From Telluribacter humicola (GTDB lineage Bacteria; Bacteroidota; Bacteroidia; Cytophagales; Spirosomataceae), in NCBI RefSeq assembly GCF_017355935.1, contig NZ_JAFIQT010000003.1, positions 255,450 to 319,449 on the forward strand: 64,000 nt of DNA. The letters are read 5' to 3'. This document shows positions 37,667 to 47,081 of this stretch, piece by piece. The translations under genes were made by a program, and so were the position numbers. Under the pieces are notes generated by a model. It worked only from the letters and a program-made list of their open reading frames with translations, was not told where the DNA came from and made no database searches. Positions within the stretch are counted from its first letter, which is position 1. The number at the start of each line of letters is the position of its first letter.

Positions 37667-38689
37667 ATGCAAAGGAGTATTATCGGATGTTGTATTGTGT
37701 GGATAAGCCTCTCAGCCGGGGCGTGGGCTCAGACCGATAAACCCAAAAAATCAACCAAAGAGCGGATTCAGCAAACGCAGGCCGGAGCCGATACCCTGCG
37801 TGACCGGCTGCGCTCTAACGGAGTGGACGTTCAGTTACCCGGCCTCTCCCCCACCGGCTCGGTCGCCCTGCCCGGCGGCAAGAGCAAGGCCGCCAGCCTC
37901 TCTACCCTGCTGGGCGAAGATATACCCGACCTGGGCCTTAAAGTACAGGAGTACAAGGACCACCGCGCTGAGCGCCGCCGCAAAGCCAAAAAAGCCAAGC
38001 TAGCTAAGGTGCAGTACGAGGGGATACTCATGCAGAAAATGGCGGTGAAGTTCGGGAGTGGTGACCGCGCTACCATCGAAGAGTTTCACGTGCTGAAAGA
38101 GTACCAGCCCATCAACCCCTACGTCCGTGCCGCCCAGACTCGCTGGTACGATCTGAAAAAGAAAAATCTGAGTTCATCGGTAGTCAAGGAGAAGAAAGAA
38201 GCCCTCCCCCTGCATGGCCCCTACAAGCGCTACGTAGCCGGCGTCCTGGTCGAGGAAGGTTACTACTACATGGGGACTAAAGACGGCCGCTGGGCCCGCT
38301 ACGATTCCAAGTACAATCTGCTGGATAAGAGCCATTGGTACCGGGGCTTCCCGGCGGAGTCACGCATCACCTGGTACGACTCGGCTCATACCAAAGTCAA
38401 GGAAGTTATACCCGTGCAGTTCGGTACCATAGATGGAGAATACCTCAGCTTCTACGACGGAGGCCAGCTCATGGCCTCAGGCAAGTACGAGCGTGGCAAA
38501 AAGGTAGGCCGCTGGGTAGAGTACTACCAGTACCGCCGCCAGCGTAAGCAGGAGATGCAGTACCCCAAGAGTTGCTGGGACGAAGACTTTGAACCCTTCG
38601 TACTACGCGAGTGGGATGACAAAGGTAATATACTGTATGACTACTCTAAAGACCCGCGGGCTTCGGCGGAAGTAGAAGACGAAAACTAA
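37667..38689 (+). CDS. Secreted protein with MORN/YwqK-like repeats
   Basis: The 340-aa protein has a signal peptide (MQRSIIGCCIVWISLSAGAWA) followed by a Lys/Arg-rich stretch (about 100-115). The C-terminal half has repeats of the form HGPYKRYVAGVLVEEGYYYMG, KDGRWARYDSK, DGEYLSFYDGGQLMASGKYE and KVGRWVEYYQ, which are MORN/YwqK-type units. Such repeats form beta-sheets; a function is not established here. Confidence 0.75.
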   Translation: MQRSIIGCCIVWISLSAGAWAQTDKPKKSTKERIQQTQAGADTLRDRLRSNGVDVQLPGLSPTGSVALPGGKSKAASLSTLLGEDIPDLGLKVQEYKDHRAERRRKAKKAKLAKVQYEGILMQKMAVKFGSGDRATIEEFHVLKEYQPINPYVRAAQTRWYDLKKKNLSSSVVKEKKEALPLHGPYKRYVAGVLVEEGYYYMGTKDGRWARYDSKYNLLDKSHWYRGFPAESRITWYDSAHTKVKEVIPVQFGTIDGEYLSFYDGGQLMASGKYERGKKVGRWVEYYQYRRQRKQEMQYPKSCWDEDFEPFVLREWDDKGNILYDYSKDPRASAEVEDEN

Positions 38690-38759
38690 GCGTTTACAGT
38701 AGTTACTCTAAATCTTTTCTATTTTTGGCGTTGTGTTCTACAAACAGAGCGCCTTTCTT

Positions 38760-40499
38760 ATGGAAGTTCCCCAAAGAGTTCAACATATTCATAAAAGTAA
38801 TCAATTGATGGCGGACCATGAGCTACCGCTCCTGTGGCTTGCCAAAGTCCTGTGTATCCTCCCCTTGCTGCTGTACGGATGGGCTTTTTTCACCGTAGCC
38901 TATAACGTCAATTACATTGCCTACGATGATATCACCATCCTGAGTGTTATCCCCGGATTTGACGACGCCTCCTGGCCCGAGCGCTGGCGCCGTCTCACCG
39001 ACCTGTTTCCTGAACACCGCCTTGTCTTTTCCCGATCAATAGTCCTGCTGAGCTATGAATTATTTGGCCGGGTAGATCTGGTGTGGCTGATGGCCATTGG
39101 TAACCTTTGCTGGGCAGGTTGTGCCTGGCTCTTCTACCTGGTATTCAAAAGACTTAATCTTTCTATTTGGTACTTTGTACCTGTATCCTGGATATGGTTC
39201 AATATCCAATCGTTCGAAAATATATACTGGGGGGTAAGTTCGCTCTGCAACTTTGGGGTGATCTTCTTCGCCCTGTTGGCGTTGTATCTGGCTACGCACT
39301 CCCCAAGGCTTCTTACGGCTTCCCTGCTGGCGGCCGTAGCGGCTACGTTCACCTATGGCAATGGCCTTATGGTTTTTCCGGTATTGGCGGGACTGGCCTG
39401 GATTACCGGCCGCAAGAAAGACTTTTTTATTACAGTGGCCGTAGCGACCATCACCGCTATTATCTACTTCATTGACTTTACACCTATCACCGAGAGCATG
39501 AGCCTGACCAACCCAACCCAGGTTCAGCAGGCTATTGCGAGCTTTTTCGGTTTTATTGGCTCCATTGCCACGCTCTGGGGCTACGCAGCCTATACCGGTC
39601 AGATCCACATGCTCTACCTGTCTGTCCCCGTGGGTGTAGCACTGGTAGCTCTGCTGATCCTGGTTTACAAAGCACATCTGGCTTCCTTGTTCCGGTCGCT
39701 ATGGGGCAAGCCGGTTCAGCTCACTCCCGCCGCCCAGTTTGCTCTGGTAGCGGCGCTCTTTGTAGCCATTACTACTTTTGCCGTTGTCTATAAGCGTATT
39801 CCCATTGATGAGTTTACTGGTATGTTCAAAGGGCGCTATCGCATGTACTCTGCTCTATGGCTGGTAGCGCTTTATCTGGGAGCCATTGCTCTCTATAACT
39901 TCAGCTTCTCAAAGCTGGCGGCTATTACAGCCGGCAGTGTAGTCCTGAACCTGGCCTTGCTATATACCAACTTTGGCCCGGCCGTCGAAAACCGCCGCCA
40001 GGCCATTGCGTTGGAGTTTAACTCCCGCTACAATGCTGACTGGCTGGGTCTGAAAATGTTCGGCATGGAACAGACGTACTACGAGCAGATCCGCGCCTAT
40101 TACGGATCCGACGATCCGCTGGCCGAAGGCTGGAACCCACGCCAGGCTGGCGGTACCCTGGCCTGCGACGGATCGTATCCCCTAGATAGTGTCTACGCGC
40201 AGGGTGGAGGCATCAACATCTATTCCACCAAAGACTACTTTGATGTAGAAAAAGACTATACAGACGGCGCCTACGTGCTGCTCAAATCCGACCAGCATAT
40301 CTATGCCTCCCCTCCGGGTCAGGCAGCCCTGCCGATGCGTACCTTTTTCCGAAGGCTCCGGTACTTCAGCCGCGGGTTCAATGCTTCTTTCTTTCAGGCT
40401 AGTATCGAGCCCGGTACCTATCAGATCTACCTGCTGGTTCGCCAGAACGGCATCAACAAGATCTACTGTACCGGCCGTACCTGGGTCGAAACCGAATAA
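38760..40499 (+). CDS. Polytopic membrane protein, about 579 aa
   Basis: The start at 38760 (MEVPQRVQHIHKSN) is preferred over an upstream GTG. About 11-12 membrane helices fill residues 25-430. A soluble C-terminal domain of about 130 aa follows (QTYYEQIRAYYGSDDPLAEG ... RQNGINKIYCTGRTWVETE). The layout recalls glycosyltransferase-like GT-C membrane proteins, but no catalytic DD/DE motif is certain. A -7 box TATTTTTG lies at 38720-38727. Function unknown. Confidence 0.7.
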   Translation: MEVPQRVQHIHKSNQLMADHELPLLWLAKVLCILPLLLYGWAFFTVAYNVNYIAYDDITILSVIPGFDDASWPERWRRLTDLFPEHRLVFSRSIVLLSYELFGRVDLVWLMAIGNLCWAGCAWLFYLVFKRLNLSIWYFVPVSWIWFNIQSFENIYWGVSSLCNFGVIFFALLALYLATHSPRLLTASLLAAVAATFTYGNGLMVFPVLAGLAWITGRKKDFFITVAVATITAIIYFIDFTPITESMSLTNPTQVQQAIASFFGFIGSIATLWGYAAYTGQIHMLYLSVPVGVALVALLILVYKAHLASLFRSLWGKPVQLTPAAQFALVAALFVAITTFAVVYKRIPIDEFTGMFKGRYRMYSALWLVALYLGAIALYNFSFSKLAAITAGSVVLNLALLYTNFGPAVENRRQAIALEFNSRYNADWLGLKMFGMEQTYYEQIRAYYGSDDPLAEGWNPRQAGGTLACDGSYPLDSVYAQGGGINIYSTKDYFDVEKDYTDGAYVLLKSDQHIYASPPGQAALPMRTFFRRLRYFSRGFNASFFQASIEPGTYQIYLLVRQNGINKIYCTGRTWVETE

Positions 40500-40504
40500 G
40501 CTAC

Positions 40505-41782
40505 CTAGTTCCGCCGGTGCAGCTCAGTCAGTATCCGCTCCACCTCCTTTCTGATCTCGGACGTAGGACGGGTGTAGTTATTATTCATAAAGCTGAACAG
40601 CAGCGTCCGGCCTTTGCGGGTGACCAGGTAGCCGCTCAGGCTGTAGTTATTGCTCAGCGAGCCACTCTTGGCGTAGATAAAGGTTTCTTCTCCCTTAAAC
40701 ATGTTCCGTACGGTACCTGACTTGCCCCCCTGGGCCAGTATAGAAAACAACCGCTCCCTCGGTACCTTCTCATAGATCTTGTCCAGCAACTTTACCATCG
40801 TGCGCGGCGTAAACAGGTTGTAGCGCGACAGCCCCGAGCCATCCCGCCATACCGGGCGGTCGGGCAGGTCGGCCAGGTGGTGTTCGATGGCGTGTTCGAT
40901 GGCCTGCTCTGCATTGAGGGGCAACCCATTGGCTGCCGCGTAGAGCAGCATCAGTTGCTCGGCCAGCATGTTGTCGCTTACCTTCATCATGCGGGCGTAG
41001 AGCGAATCCGAGGGAATACTGTACACAGTACTAAGAGGTACATCTTGCAGTGACTCCCGTATGACTTCCACGGGCCGGTTCAGACCATGAGTCAGCAGGT
41101 CCGCCGTCAACTGGTGCGACATCTTCACCGGTACATCCTGCTCCAGCCCTACCGGCAGCGCGTACAGCGAGTGACGAAACAGGTTGCGGTCCTCATCGCG
41201 TTGTATGCCTTGCACGGCCGGATCGGTTAGTAATGAATCGGCCCAGTAGCGCGGCCCCACGTACAGCAGCCGGGTCGAGTCGCTCACAAAGCGTGCTATG
41301 TTGCCGTATACCGGCAGCGGCGACCGCTCGGGCTGGTAGTAGTCGTTGTAGTCACTCCACGCCCAGCCCGGTCCGAAGCGCTCATCCTTGAAGTTAGCAG
41401 GCGAGAAGAACAGTCGCTCCGGACGCCCTCGCAGAAAACCATACACCGCACTCCGCGGCAGGTCCGGGTGCAGCAGCGACGGATCGCCCGTTCCCTGAAA
41501 GATCAGGCTGTCGCCCCGCACCAGGTACTGCAACCCCGGCAGCGAGTCTCCTAATGCGGATAGTCCGGCGTAGAAGCTGAATAGTTTGGTGTTGGAGGCG
41601 GGGGTAAAGTACTTATCGGCCTGGTAGGAGGCCAGTGTCTTTTCCCGGGCGGGATCGTATACCGCTATGCCTACGTGGTGTCCGCTTAGCACCGGTGATT
41701 TTTTCAGCTCCCGCTTCACGTAGTGGGTCAACGAGCAGCTGGATAGAGTAAAGACACTTAATACAAAAAGGAGTAAACGCAT
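40505..41782 (-). CDS. dacB: D-alanyl-D-alanine carboxypeptidase/endopeptidase (PBP4 type)
   Basis: The 425-aa lipoprotein (lipobox LSSC) has the class C PBP motifs in order: SxxK in FTPASNTKLFSFY, SxN in VSDNMLAEQLMLL and KSG in IYAKSGSLSNNYS. It cleaves the terminal D-Ala or cross-bridges of peptidoglycan in the periplasm. It is shorter than E. coli DacB (about 477 aa), with a reduced inserted domain. The stop codon lies 6 bp from that of the convergent membrane protein gene. Confidence 0.9.
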   Translation of the reverse strand: MRLLLFVLSVFTLSSCSLTHYVKRELKKSPVLSGHHVGIAVYDPAREKTLASYQADKYFTPASNTKLFSFYAGLSALGDSLPGLQYLVRGDSLIFQGTGDPSLLHPDLPRSAVYGFLRGRPERLFFSPANFKDERFGPGWAWSDYNDYYQPERSPLPVYGNIARFVSDSTRLLYVGPRYWADSLLTDPAVQGIQRDEDRNLFRHSLYALPVGLEQDVPVKMSHQLTADLLTHGLNRPVEVIRESLQDVPLSTVYSIPSDSLYARMMKVSDNMLAEQLMLLYAAANGLPLNAEQAIEHAIEHHLADLPDRPVWRDGSGLSRYNLFTPRTMVKLLDKIYEKVPRERLFSILAQGGKSGTVRNMFKGEETFIYAKSGSLSNNYSLSGYLVTRKGRTLLFSFMNNNYTRPTSEIRKEVERILTELHRRN

Positions 41783-42532
41783 GTAGGGGTGGTTGATTCG
41801 TAATCAGGGAATGGATAAATATAGATAGTAACGTGCTATTGCTGGTTGTAGCATACCAACTATTTCAAACCTGAATCAGGAAACTTGACAATAGAGAGCT
41901 TTTTTCCCTTCTTTCCGACTATTCCAATCCAGGTTAATAAAGGTTTTATTCTTCAATGATATATGTAAGCCTGATTCAACGTCCTTGGGTACTGCTGTCT
42001 CTTGCCCTCCTCCGCCGGGCGGGCGGCGCCCTCTCAACACCGCTGGCATATTAATGGCCCCGCGCAATTCAGCCGCACACTGGCCATTAATATAGGCGGC
42101 TTATGAGAGGGCTGAGAAATTTTGTCATATTTCTGCTGGCGGTGAACTACCGAGCAAACCCTTTAGGTAACCCACCAATGGCTGTTCGTAAATGGTCTAA
42201 ATCTTGAAATCTTACTACTGCTCAAATCTAAAGGGCGGCCCTGCTTGTTTTACAGCCATTTGTGCGGCTGGCTAAAGCAGGGCTGTAAAATGTAGTGGTG
42301 TTGGGGGAGCGGGGCCCGCCCGGCGGAGGAGGGCAGACATTGGCTTAACCCGAACAATTAGGCTTTAAGAGCTTTGTGATAGTATCGATCAAAAACCTAC
42401 GCTAGCTCTAACACCCACTAATCAACGAATATAGGGAAAGGGTTGGGATATTTGGTTCGACAATTATCCGAAATATAGTCCTGATTTAAGTACTTTGCAC
42501 CTGGTAACAGCTACTATCCTGCGGCAAGCGCT
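41783..42532. other. Long intergenic region upstream of recQ
   Basis: 750 bp with no convincing gene. Its centre is the inverted-repeat element listed separately (42003-42335). The last 60 bases form the recQ leader; GTACTTTG there is only a poor -7 match. Confidence 0.6.
42003..42335. mobile_element. MITE-like element with 22-bp perfect terminal inverted repeats
   Basis: The ends 42003-42024 and 42314-42335 are perfect 22-bp inverted repeats (left end starts TGCCCTCCTCCGCCGGGC). Inside are further palindromes. One is 42028-42059 against 42082-42112, with GCCCTCTCA and TATTAATGGCC arms. The others are CCCTGCTT / AAGCAGGG (42239-42246 / 42275-42282) and TTTTACAGCC / GGCTGTAAAA (42248-42257 / 42281-42290). 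There is no coding capacity and no clear target-site duplication. It is a non-autonomous-element candidate or a structured RNA gene. Confidence 0.5.
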
Positions 42533-44458
42533 ATGAACGATATACATACCCTCCTTAAGCAATACTGGGGCTACGACCATTTCCGTCCGGTACAGGAAGA
42601 GGCGATCCGATCGGTGCTGGAGGGGCACGATGCCCTGGTGCTGCTACCCACCGGCGGGGGTAAATCCGTCTGTTTTCAAGTCCCGGCGCTGGCCCAGGAG
42701 GGCATGTGTATAGTGGTCACGCCGCTGATCGCCCTCATGAAAGACCAGGTCGAGCAGCTCCGGCGTCGTAATATACCCGCGGCGGCCATCCACTCCGGCA
42801 TGAATCGCCACGAGATTGACATTACCCTCGACAACTGCATTCACGGCCAGACCAAGTTTCTCTACGTATCGCCGGAGCGCCTGCGCACTGACATCATGAT
42901 TGAGCGTACCAAGCAGATGAAGGTCAACCTCCTGGCCATCGACGAAGCCCACTGTATCTCGGCCTGGGGGTATGACTTCCGTCCTTCCTACCTGCTGATC
43001 GCGGAGTTCCGCCAACTATTGCCGGGCGTACCCATCATGGCGCTTACGGCTTCGGCCACGGCCGAGGTACAGGCCGATATTCAGGAAAAGCTGGAGATGC
43101 GGCAGCCTCAGGTATTCCGCCAGTCATTTGCCCGTGCCAACCTATCCTACTCCGCTTTTCACGAAGAGAGCAAGGACCGTAAGCTGCTCCAGATCCTGCA
43201 GAAGGTACCCGGTACGGCCATTGTGTACGTACGCACCCGCAAGCGTACCCAGCAGGTAGCCGGCTGGCTCAACCAGCAGGGTATCCGGGCCGACTTCTAC
43301 CACGCGGGCCTCTCCTTCCGTGACCGCTCCGACAAGCAAACCGCCTGGCTCCGCAACCGCATCCGGGTCATCGTGGCGACCAACGCCTTTGGTATGGGTA
43401 TCGACAAGCCTGACGTGCGCAGTGTAATCCACCTCGACCTGCCCGATACCCTCGAGGCTTACTACCAGGAAGCCGGACGGGCCGGACGCGACGGGCGCAA
43501 GGCCTACGCCGTGGCCCTGTTTCAGAGCAAAGATGCCGGGGAGATGGAGAAAAACATCGAGCGCCAGTACCCCTCCGCCGAGCTGCTGCGCCGGGTGTAC
43601 CAGTCGCTGGCCAACTACTTCAAAGTACCCGTAGGTGGGGGCGAGTTCAGTAGCTACGACCTGGATATCCACGAGTTTACCGCTATTTTCGGCTTACCTG
43701 TCTCCGACACTCACTTTGCCCTCCGGCTCCTCCAGGACGAAGGCTTTATTCAGCTTAGTGAAGCCTACAACTCCCCGTCGAAGCTGCACTTTCTGGTCGA
43801 CAACCACCAGCTGTACGACTTTCAGATCCGCTATCCCGACTATGACCAGTTCCTCCGGTTGCTGCTCCGGATGTACGGCGGCGAACTGTTTACGGGCTAC
43901 GTCAATATAGCCGAGACGGACATTGCGCAGACCTACTACGCCCCGATTCCGGAGGTACAGCAGCGACTGCTTTTCCTGCAGGAGCGCGATATGGTGCATT
44001 ACGAGAAGCAACGTGATAAGCCTCAGCTTACCTTCCTGACTCCTCGCTACGAGGCCAGTCAGCTGCCCCTGAACCTGTATGAAATTGAGAAGAAAAAGGA
44101 GCGGGATCTGAGCAAGGTACAGGCCGTGATCCACTACGTCCAGCACCAGCAGCAGTGCCGTACCCTGCTCCTGCTCGACTACTTCAACGAAGAGGGTGGC
44201 GAGCCCTGTGGACTCTGCGATGTCTGCATCCGGAAGCGCAAATCAGAGACCGTTCACGAAACGGATACACAGTTGAGGCAAGATATTGTGTTACACTTAC
44301 AGCAGCATGGTCCCCTGGCACCGCGCCCGCTGAGTCAGGCTTTTGGTACCATTCCCGAAAAACAACTACTCCATACGGTGCGTTACCTTATCGAGCAGGA
44401 GATCATTGTATACGACGAAATCGGAAAATTAGCTTTAAACCCGCGCCAGCCCCCATGA
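42533..44458 (+). CDS. recQ: RecQ-type ATP-dependent DNA helicase
   Basis: The 641-aa superfamily 2 helicase has the RecQ motif 0 (YWGYDHFRPVQEEAI), Walker A PTGGGKSVCFQVP, the DEAH box AIDEAHCISAWGYDFRPSY, motif VI EAGRAGRDGR, and an RQC zinc-binding part with CGLCDVC near residue 565. The C-terminal about 65 residues form a small winged-helix-like end. No HRDC domain is visible. It works in DNA repair and recombination. The stop overlaps the next gene's start (ATGA). Confidence 0.93.
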   Translation: MNDIHTLLKQYWGYDHFRPVQEEAIRSVLEGHDALVLLPTGGGKSVCFQVPALAQEGMCIVVTPLIALMKDQVEQLRRRNIPAAAIHSGMNRHEIDITLDNCIHGQTKFLYVSPERLRTDIMIERTKQMKVNLLAIDEAHCISAWGYDFRPSYLLIAEFRQLLPGVPIMALTASATAEVQADIQEKLEMRQPQVFRQSFARANLSYSAFHEESKDRKLLQILQKVPGTAIVYVRTRKRTQQVAGWLNQQGIRADFYHAGLSFRDRSDKQTAWLRNRIRVIVATNAFGMGIDKPDVRSVIHLDLPDTLEAYYQEAGRAGRDGRKAYAVALFQSKDAGEMEKNIERQYPSAELLRRVYQSLANYFKVPVGGGEFSSYDLDIHEFTAIFGLPVSDTHFALRLLQDEGFIQLSEAYNSPSKLHFLVDNHQLYDFQIRYPDYDQFLRLLLRMYGGELFTGYVNIAETDIAQTYYAPIPEVQQRLLFLQERDMVHYEKQRDKPQLTFLTPRYEASQLPLNLYEIEKKKERDLSKVQAVIHYVQHQQQCRTLLLLDYFNEEGGEPCGLCDVCIRKRKSETVHETDTQLRQDIVLHLQQHGPLAPRPLSQAFGTIPEKQLLHTVRYLIEQEIIVYDEIGKLALNPRQPP

Positions 44459-45903
44459 CATACCCTTTTTTCAGACTTATTACCCTTTGTCTGCTAGCGA
44501 TTATCAGCCTTACCACTACCTCTACCCGGGCTCAGCAGGTACCCGGCCTTCACCTAAGCAACTACGGCGGCCTCTACCGCGCTACCTATAACCCCTCTAC
44601 GCTCGGAGGCTCACGCTACCGCTGGCAGGTCAACTTCACGACCCTGGGCAGCACCATCAACAACCGCTACTTTATCTTTCTGGGCCGCAACTCGCTGTTT
44701 TACCCCCTGCTGGCTCCTCACTCAACCGACGAGCTCTACGGCCGCTCGCGTACCATGGGCTCCGTTACGCAGCAGGACCCCGTCCACCTCGTCACCGATA
44801 TCCGCTGGCCCTCGGCCATGGTCTCTATCGGCAAGCGCCACGGTGTAGCCTTCCAGCTTCGTTCGCGGGGCTACGTACAGGGGCAGAATATTCCCGAGGG
44901 TGTTCGTACCCTGTACTTCCGCCGCCTCGATACCCCCGCTACGCCCGTACAGGAAGGAGAGTGGGGAGACTTTAAGCTCCTGCAGCAGAGCTTCTCCGAA
45001 GCCAGCTTCTCTTACGGGCTCCTGATGCTGGACCTGCCCTCGCACAAACTCCGTGTAGGAGGTACCGCCAAAAAGATATTCGGAGCCCGGGCTGCCTACC
45101 TGCGCGGCTCCGTTGATAGTTATGAGATTCAGGCCACAGGCAGCGCCGAGAATGAAAAAGAACTGGCCCTGAACGGTTTCACCTACGAGAGCGGGTACAG
45201 CCAGCCCAACCAGCCGATGCGGCTCAGCAACCTGTTTGATGCCAGCCAGTACGCGCAGGGCTGGGGGTATGACCTGGGTGCCAGCTACGAACTGGGCTCC
45301 TACTGGGCCAACCGGGGCAATAACAAGAAAAGGACCGAAAAATTCACCGACGGCCGCCCCGGCTACATCATCCGGCTGTCAGCCTCGCTGACCGACCTCG
45401 GCTCCATCCGGTACCGGACCGCCAACAGTCAGGTCATCAGCGGGCAGCAAAGCCGGTCCGTAATCGGACAGGCGGCGCTGGAAACCATCGCCGACCGGGG
45501 GCCGGAGGGCTTTGCGGAGCTATTCCCGGCTCAGTCTACTACGGAGCTGTCGGATCGGGTTGCACTTCCCGCGGCCGCGCACCTTGAGGCCGATGTACAG
45601 CTCCTTAAGGCTTTCTTTATTAATATCGCCCGTACCCGCCACTACGGCCAGCCGGATTCGCCCCTGGCGGTAGTTCAGCCTAACGTCATGACCATCACGC
45701 CCCGCTTCGAGGGTGAAGATGCCGACTTTGCTTTTCCGATATCGTTCATCGAGGGCAACGGGAAGGCCTCCATCGGCTTCCTGGCCCGCTTTGGTCCTGC
45801 TCATATCGGATTCAGCAACCTCAACGGCCTCATGGGGAAGGGGGCCACCCGGGGTTCCTTCGCCTACCTGGGCCTCTCCGCCTGGACCTTTAAGAAACAG
45901 TGA
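44455..45903 (+). CDS. DUF5723-like outer-membrane protein
   Basis: The start at 44455, overlapping the recQ stop by 4 nt, gives a clean signal peptide (MTYPFFRLITLCLLAIISLT...TRA). The 482-aa mature region has the N-terminal LSNYGGLYRATYNPSTLGGSRY typical of DUF5723-like barrel proteins of Bacteroidota, then alternating amphipathic strands to the end SAWTFKKQ. Probably an outer-membrane beta-barrel of unknown function. Coupling to recQ looks incidental. Confidence 0.75.
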   Translation: MTYPFFRLITLCLLAIISLTTTSTRAQQVPGLHLSNYGGLYRATYNPSTLGGSRYRWQVNFTTLGSTINNRYFIFLGRNSLFYPLLAPHSTDELYGRSRTMGSVTQQDPVHLVTDIRWPSAMVSIGKRHGVAFQLRSRGYVQGQNIPEGVRTLYFRRLDTPATPVQEGEWGDFKLLQQSFSEASFSYGLLMLDLPSHKLRVGGTAKKIFGARAAYLRGSVDSYEIQATGSAENEKELALNGFTYESGYSQPNQPMRLSNLFDASQYAQGWGYDLGASYELGSYWANRGNNKKRTEKFTDGRPGYIIRLSASLTDLGSIRYRTANSQVISGQQSRSVIGQAALETIADRGPEGFAELFPAQSTTELSDRVALPAAAHLEADVQLLKAFFINIARTRHYGQPDSPLAVVQPNVMTITPRFEGEDADFAFPISFIEGNGKASIGFLARFGPAHIGFSNLNGLMGKGATRGSFAYLGLSAWTFKKQ

Positions 45904-45904
45904 G

Positions 45905-45942
45905 AAGAATTCTGAATTCTTAATTGTGAATTAGGAATGAGG
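45905..45942 (+). repeat. Dispersed intergenic repeat (GAATTC/AATTAGGAATGAGG type)
   Basis: The stretch AGAATTCTGAATTCTTAATT..GAATTAGGAATGAGG recurs in the opposite orientation at about 51445-51482 (CCTCATTCCTAATTC...AATTCAGAATT). Confidence 0.6.
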
Positions 45943-45970
45943 GAGGGGCAGTACTTTTATAAACATCTGC

Positions 45971-46031
45971 CAGGCTGAGCGTAGCGGCGGCCGCTCCGGT
46001 TGAAGCCCGAGCTTCGTCTACGCTCAGCCTG
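45971..46031. repeat. Palindromic intergenic repeat with a GC-rich insert
   Basis: CAGGCTGAGCGTAG (45971-45984) and CTACGCTCAGCCTG (46018-46031) form a perfect 14-bp inverted repeat around GAAGC-CCGA-GCTTC (46002-46015). A 16-nt CGGCGGCCGCTCCGGT (45985-46000) interrupts only the left side. Confidence 0.7.
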
Positions 46032-46230
46032 ACAATACCTATCCTGACAATACTAAGATTTACGCCCCCACTTCCCTATCTGTACTGTAGGTTCCGCAGA
46101 GGTTGCCCGGTAATTTCTTTCCACTTATAGACTCTAAACCTTCAGAAGTTAGCTCCTTCTACGGCCGCTTATTAACCGCTGGTCATTGAATAGTATGCAT
46201 TGGTCCTAGATCGTTGCTAAATTGATCCCA

Positions 46231-46398
46231 TTATTTGTCGGCTTCAACCCCAATTAATGGCATTTCATCTTTTTTTAGTTTTTCCATGCAACCTTTCTTT
46301 TCAAATTTGTATCCATAGATCAGTGAGGCACCTTTGCATCCATTAGCCAATTGATAGTAGTTGGGCAAACAGCTTGAACGCCAACAGCATGTACCCAT
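46231..46398 (-). CDS. Possible small Cys-rich ORF, 55 aa
   Basis: An ATG at 46398 opens a 55-codon frame ending at TAA 46231. It contains five Cys in the first 37 residues and ends LKKDEMPLIGVEADK. The C-terminal half reads like real protein; the first half (MGTCCWRSSCLP) does not. It could be a decayed gene end or chance. No promoter is seen. Confidence 0.2.
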   Translation of the reverse strand: MGTCCWRSSCLPNYYQLANGCKGASLIYGYKFEKKGCMEKLKKDEMPLIGVEADK

Positions 46399-46451
46399 TC
46401 TCAAAAAAAGAGAGTTTTAATAAATTTTAACAAAAAACAAGGTACTATGTG

Positions 46452-46482
46452 TTGCATAGTACTATACAAAAGCCTACCTTTG
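46452..46482 (+). promoter_or_regulatory. Bacteroidota-type promoter of the 149-aa secreted protein
   Basis: TTG (46452-46454), exactly 20 nt, then TACCTTTG (46475-46482), full consensus. A small palindrome GTACTATG-TGTTG-CATAGTAC (about 46442-46462) overlaps the -33 box and could be an operator. Confidence 0.75.
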
Positions 46483-46579
46483 TAGAGTAGATAGTTGGTT
46501 GAGGAGCCCGTAGGTCAAAAACATCAAAAACCAAAGAGCCGAAGCAGCATGCTGACCGCTTAAAATCCTTTGAATAGCC

Positions 46580-47029
46580 ATGAAAACGTTGAAACTACTG
46601 ACCGTGTTGTTGTTGATTAGCCTTCAGGTGAGCGCTACCGGGTACTCTCACAATATGTTTGTAGCCCAGAAGATGCTGAAGGCTAAGAAGGAGGTTCGTA
46701 AAGCCGCTCCCAAAACCCGGGAAATATCCCAGGCGTCAGTCAATGTAACACCGACCACCGTTACATCAACCCGTGCGACACCATCCGGTGGGGCAGTAGT
46801 AAAAGCCACTCCCAGCACCAGCCCTGCTTCCGACGATCAGGATGAAGTAACTACGTCAAACCTGACTCCGGCCGCTTTTACCCAGCACCTGGCCCGTTGG
46901 ATCGTAGGCTTTGTGTGCTGCGAAAGGAGTAACGATGACGAAAAGGCCAGCGGTGAGTCCGACGAGGAGCCTTCGCTGGGCAGTCATCTGGTGACGCTGG
47001 TAAAGCATGTTGTTTTTTCACTAGTATAG
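46580..47029 (+). CDS. Secreted protein of unknown function, 149 aa
   Basis: A signal peptide (MKTLKLLTVLLLISLQVSA) precedes a Lys-rich segment, a long Thr/Ser/Pro/Ala low-complexity linker (about 50-95), a hydrophobic AFTQHLARWIVGFVCC, an acidic stretch NDDEKASGESDEEP and the end LVTLVKHVVFSLV. I recognise no family. A consensus promoter and strong terminator show it is a real single gene. Confidence 0.7.
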   Translation: MKTLKLLTVLLLISLQVSATGYSHNMFVAQKMLKAKKEVRKAAPKTREISQASVNVTPTTVTSTRATPSGGAVVKATPSTSPASDDQDEVTTSNLTPAAFTQHLARWIVGFVCCERSNDDEKASGESDEEPSLGSHLVTLVKHVVFSLV

Positions 47030-47081
47030 TTTTCCAGCTTCGGGTGATGACCCGAAAGCAAAGAATAGATAAGTCGAATGA

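Noticed and set aside
41876-42067. Small minus-strand open frame upstream of recQ
   Set aside because: It runs across the left inverted end of the MITE-like element and its product is not protein-like.
44155-44454. Upstream extension of the DUF5723-like gene into recQ
   Set aside because: It overlaps recQ by 300 nt and lacks a signal peptide; the ATG at 44455 begins a clean one.
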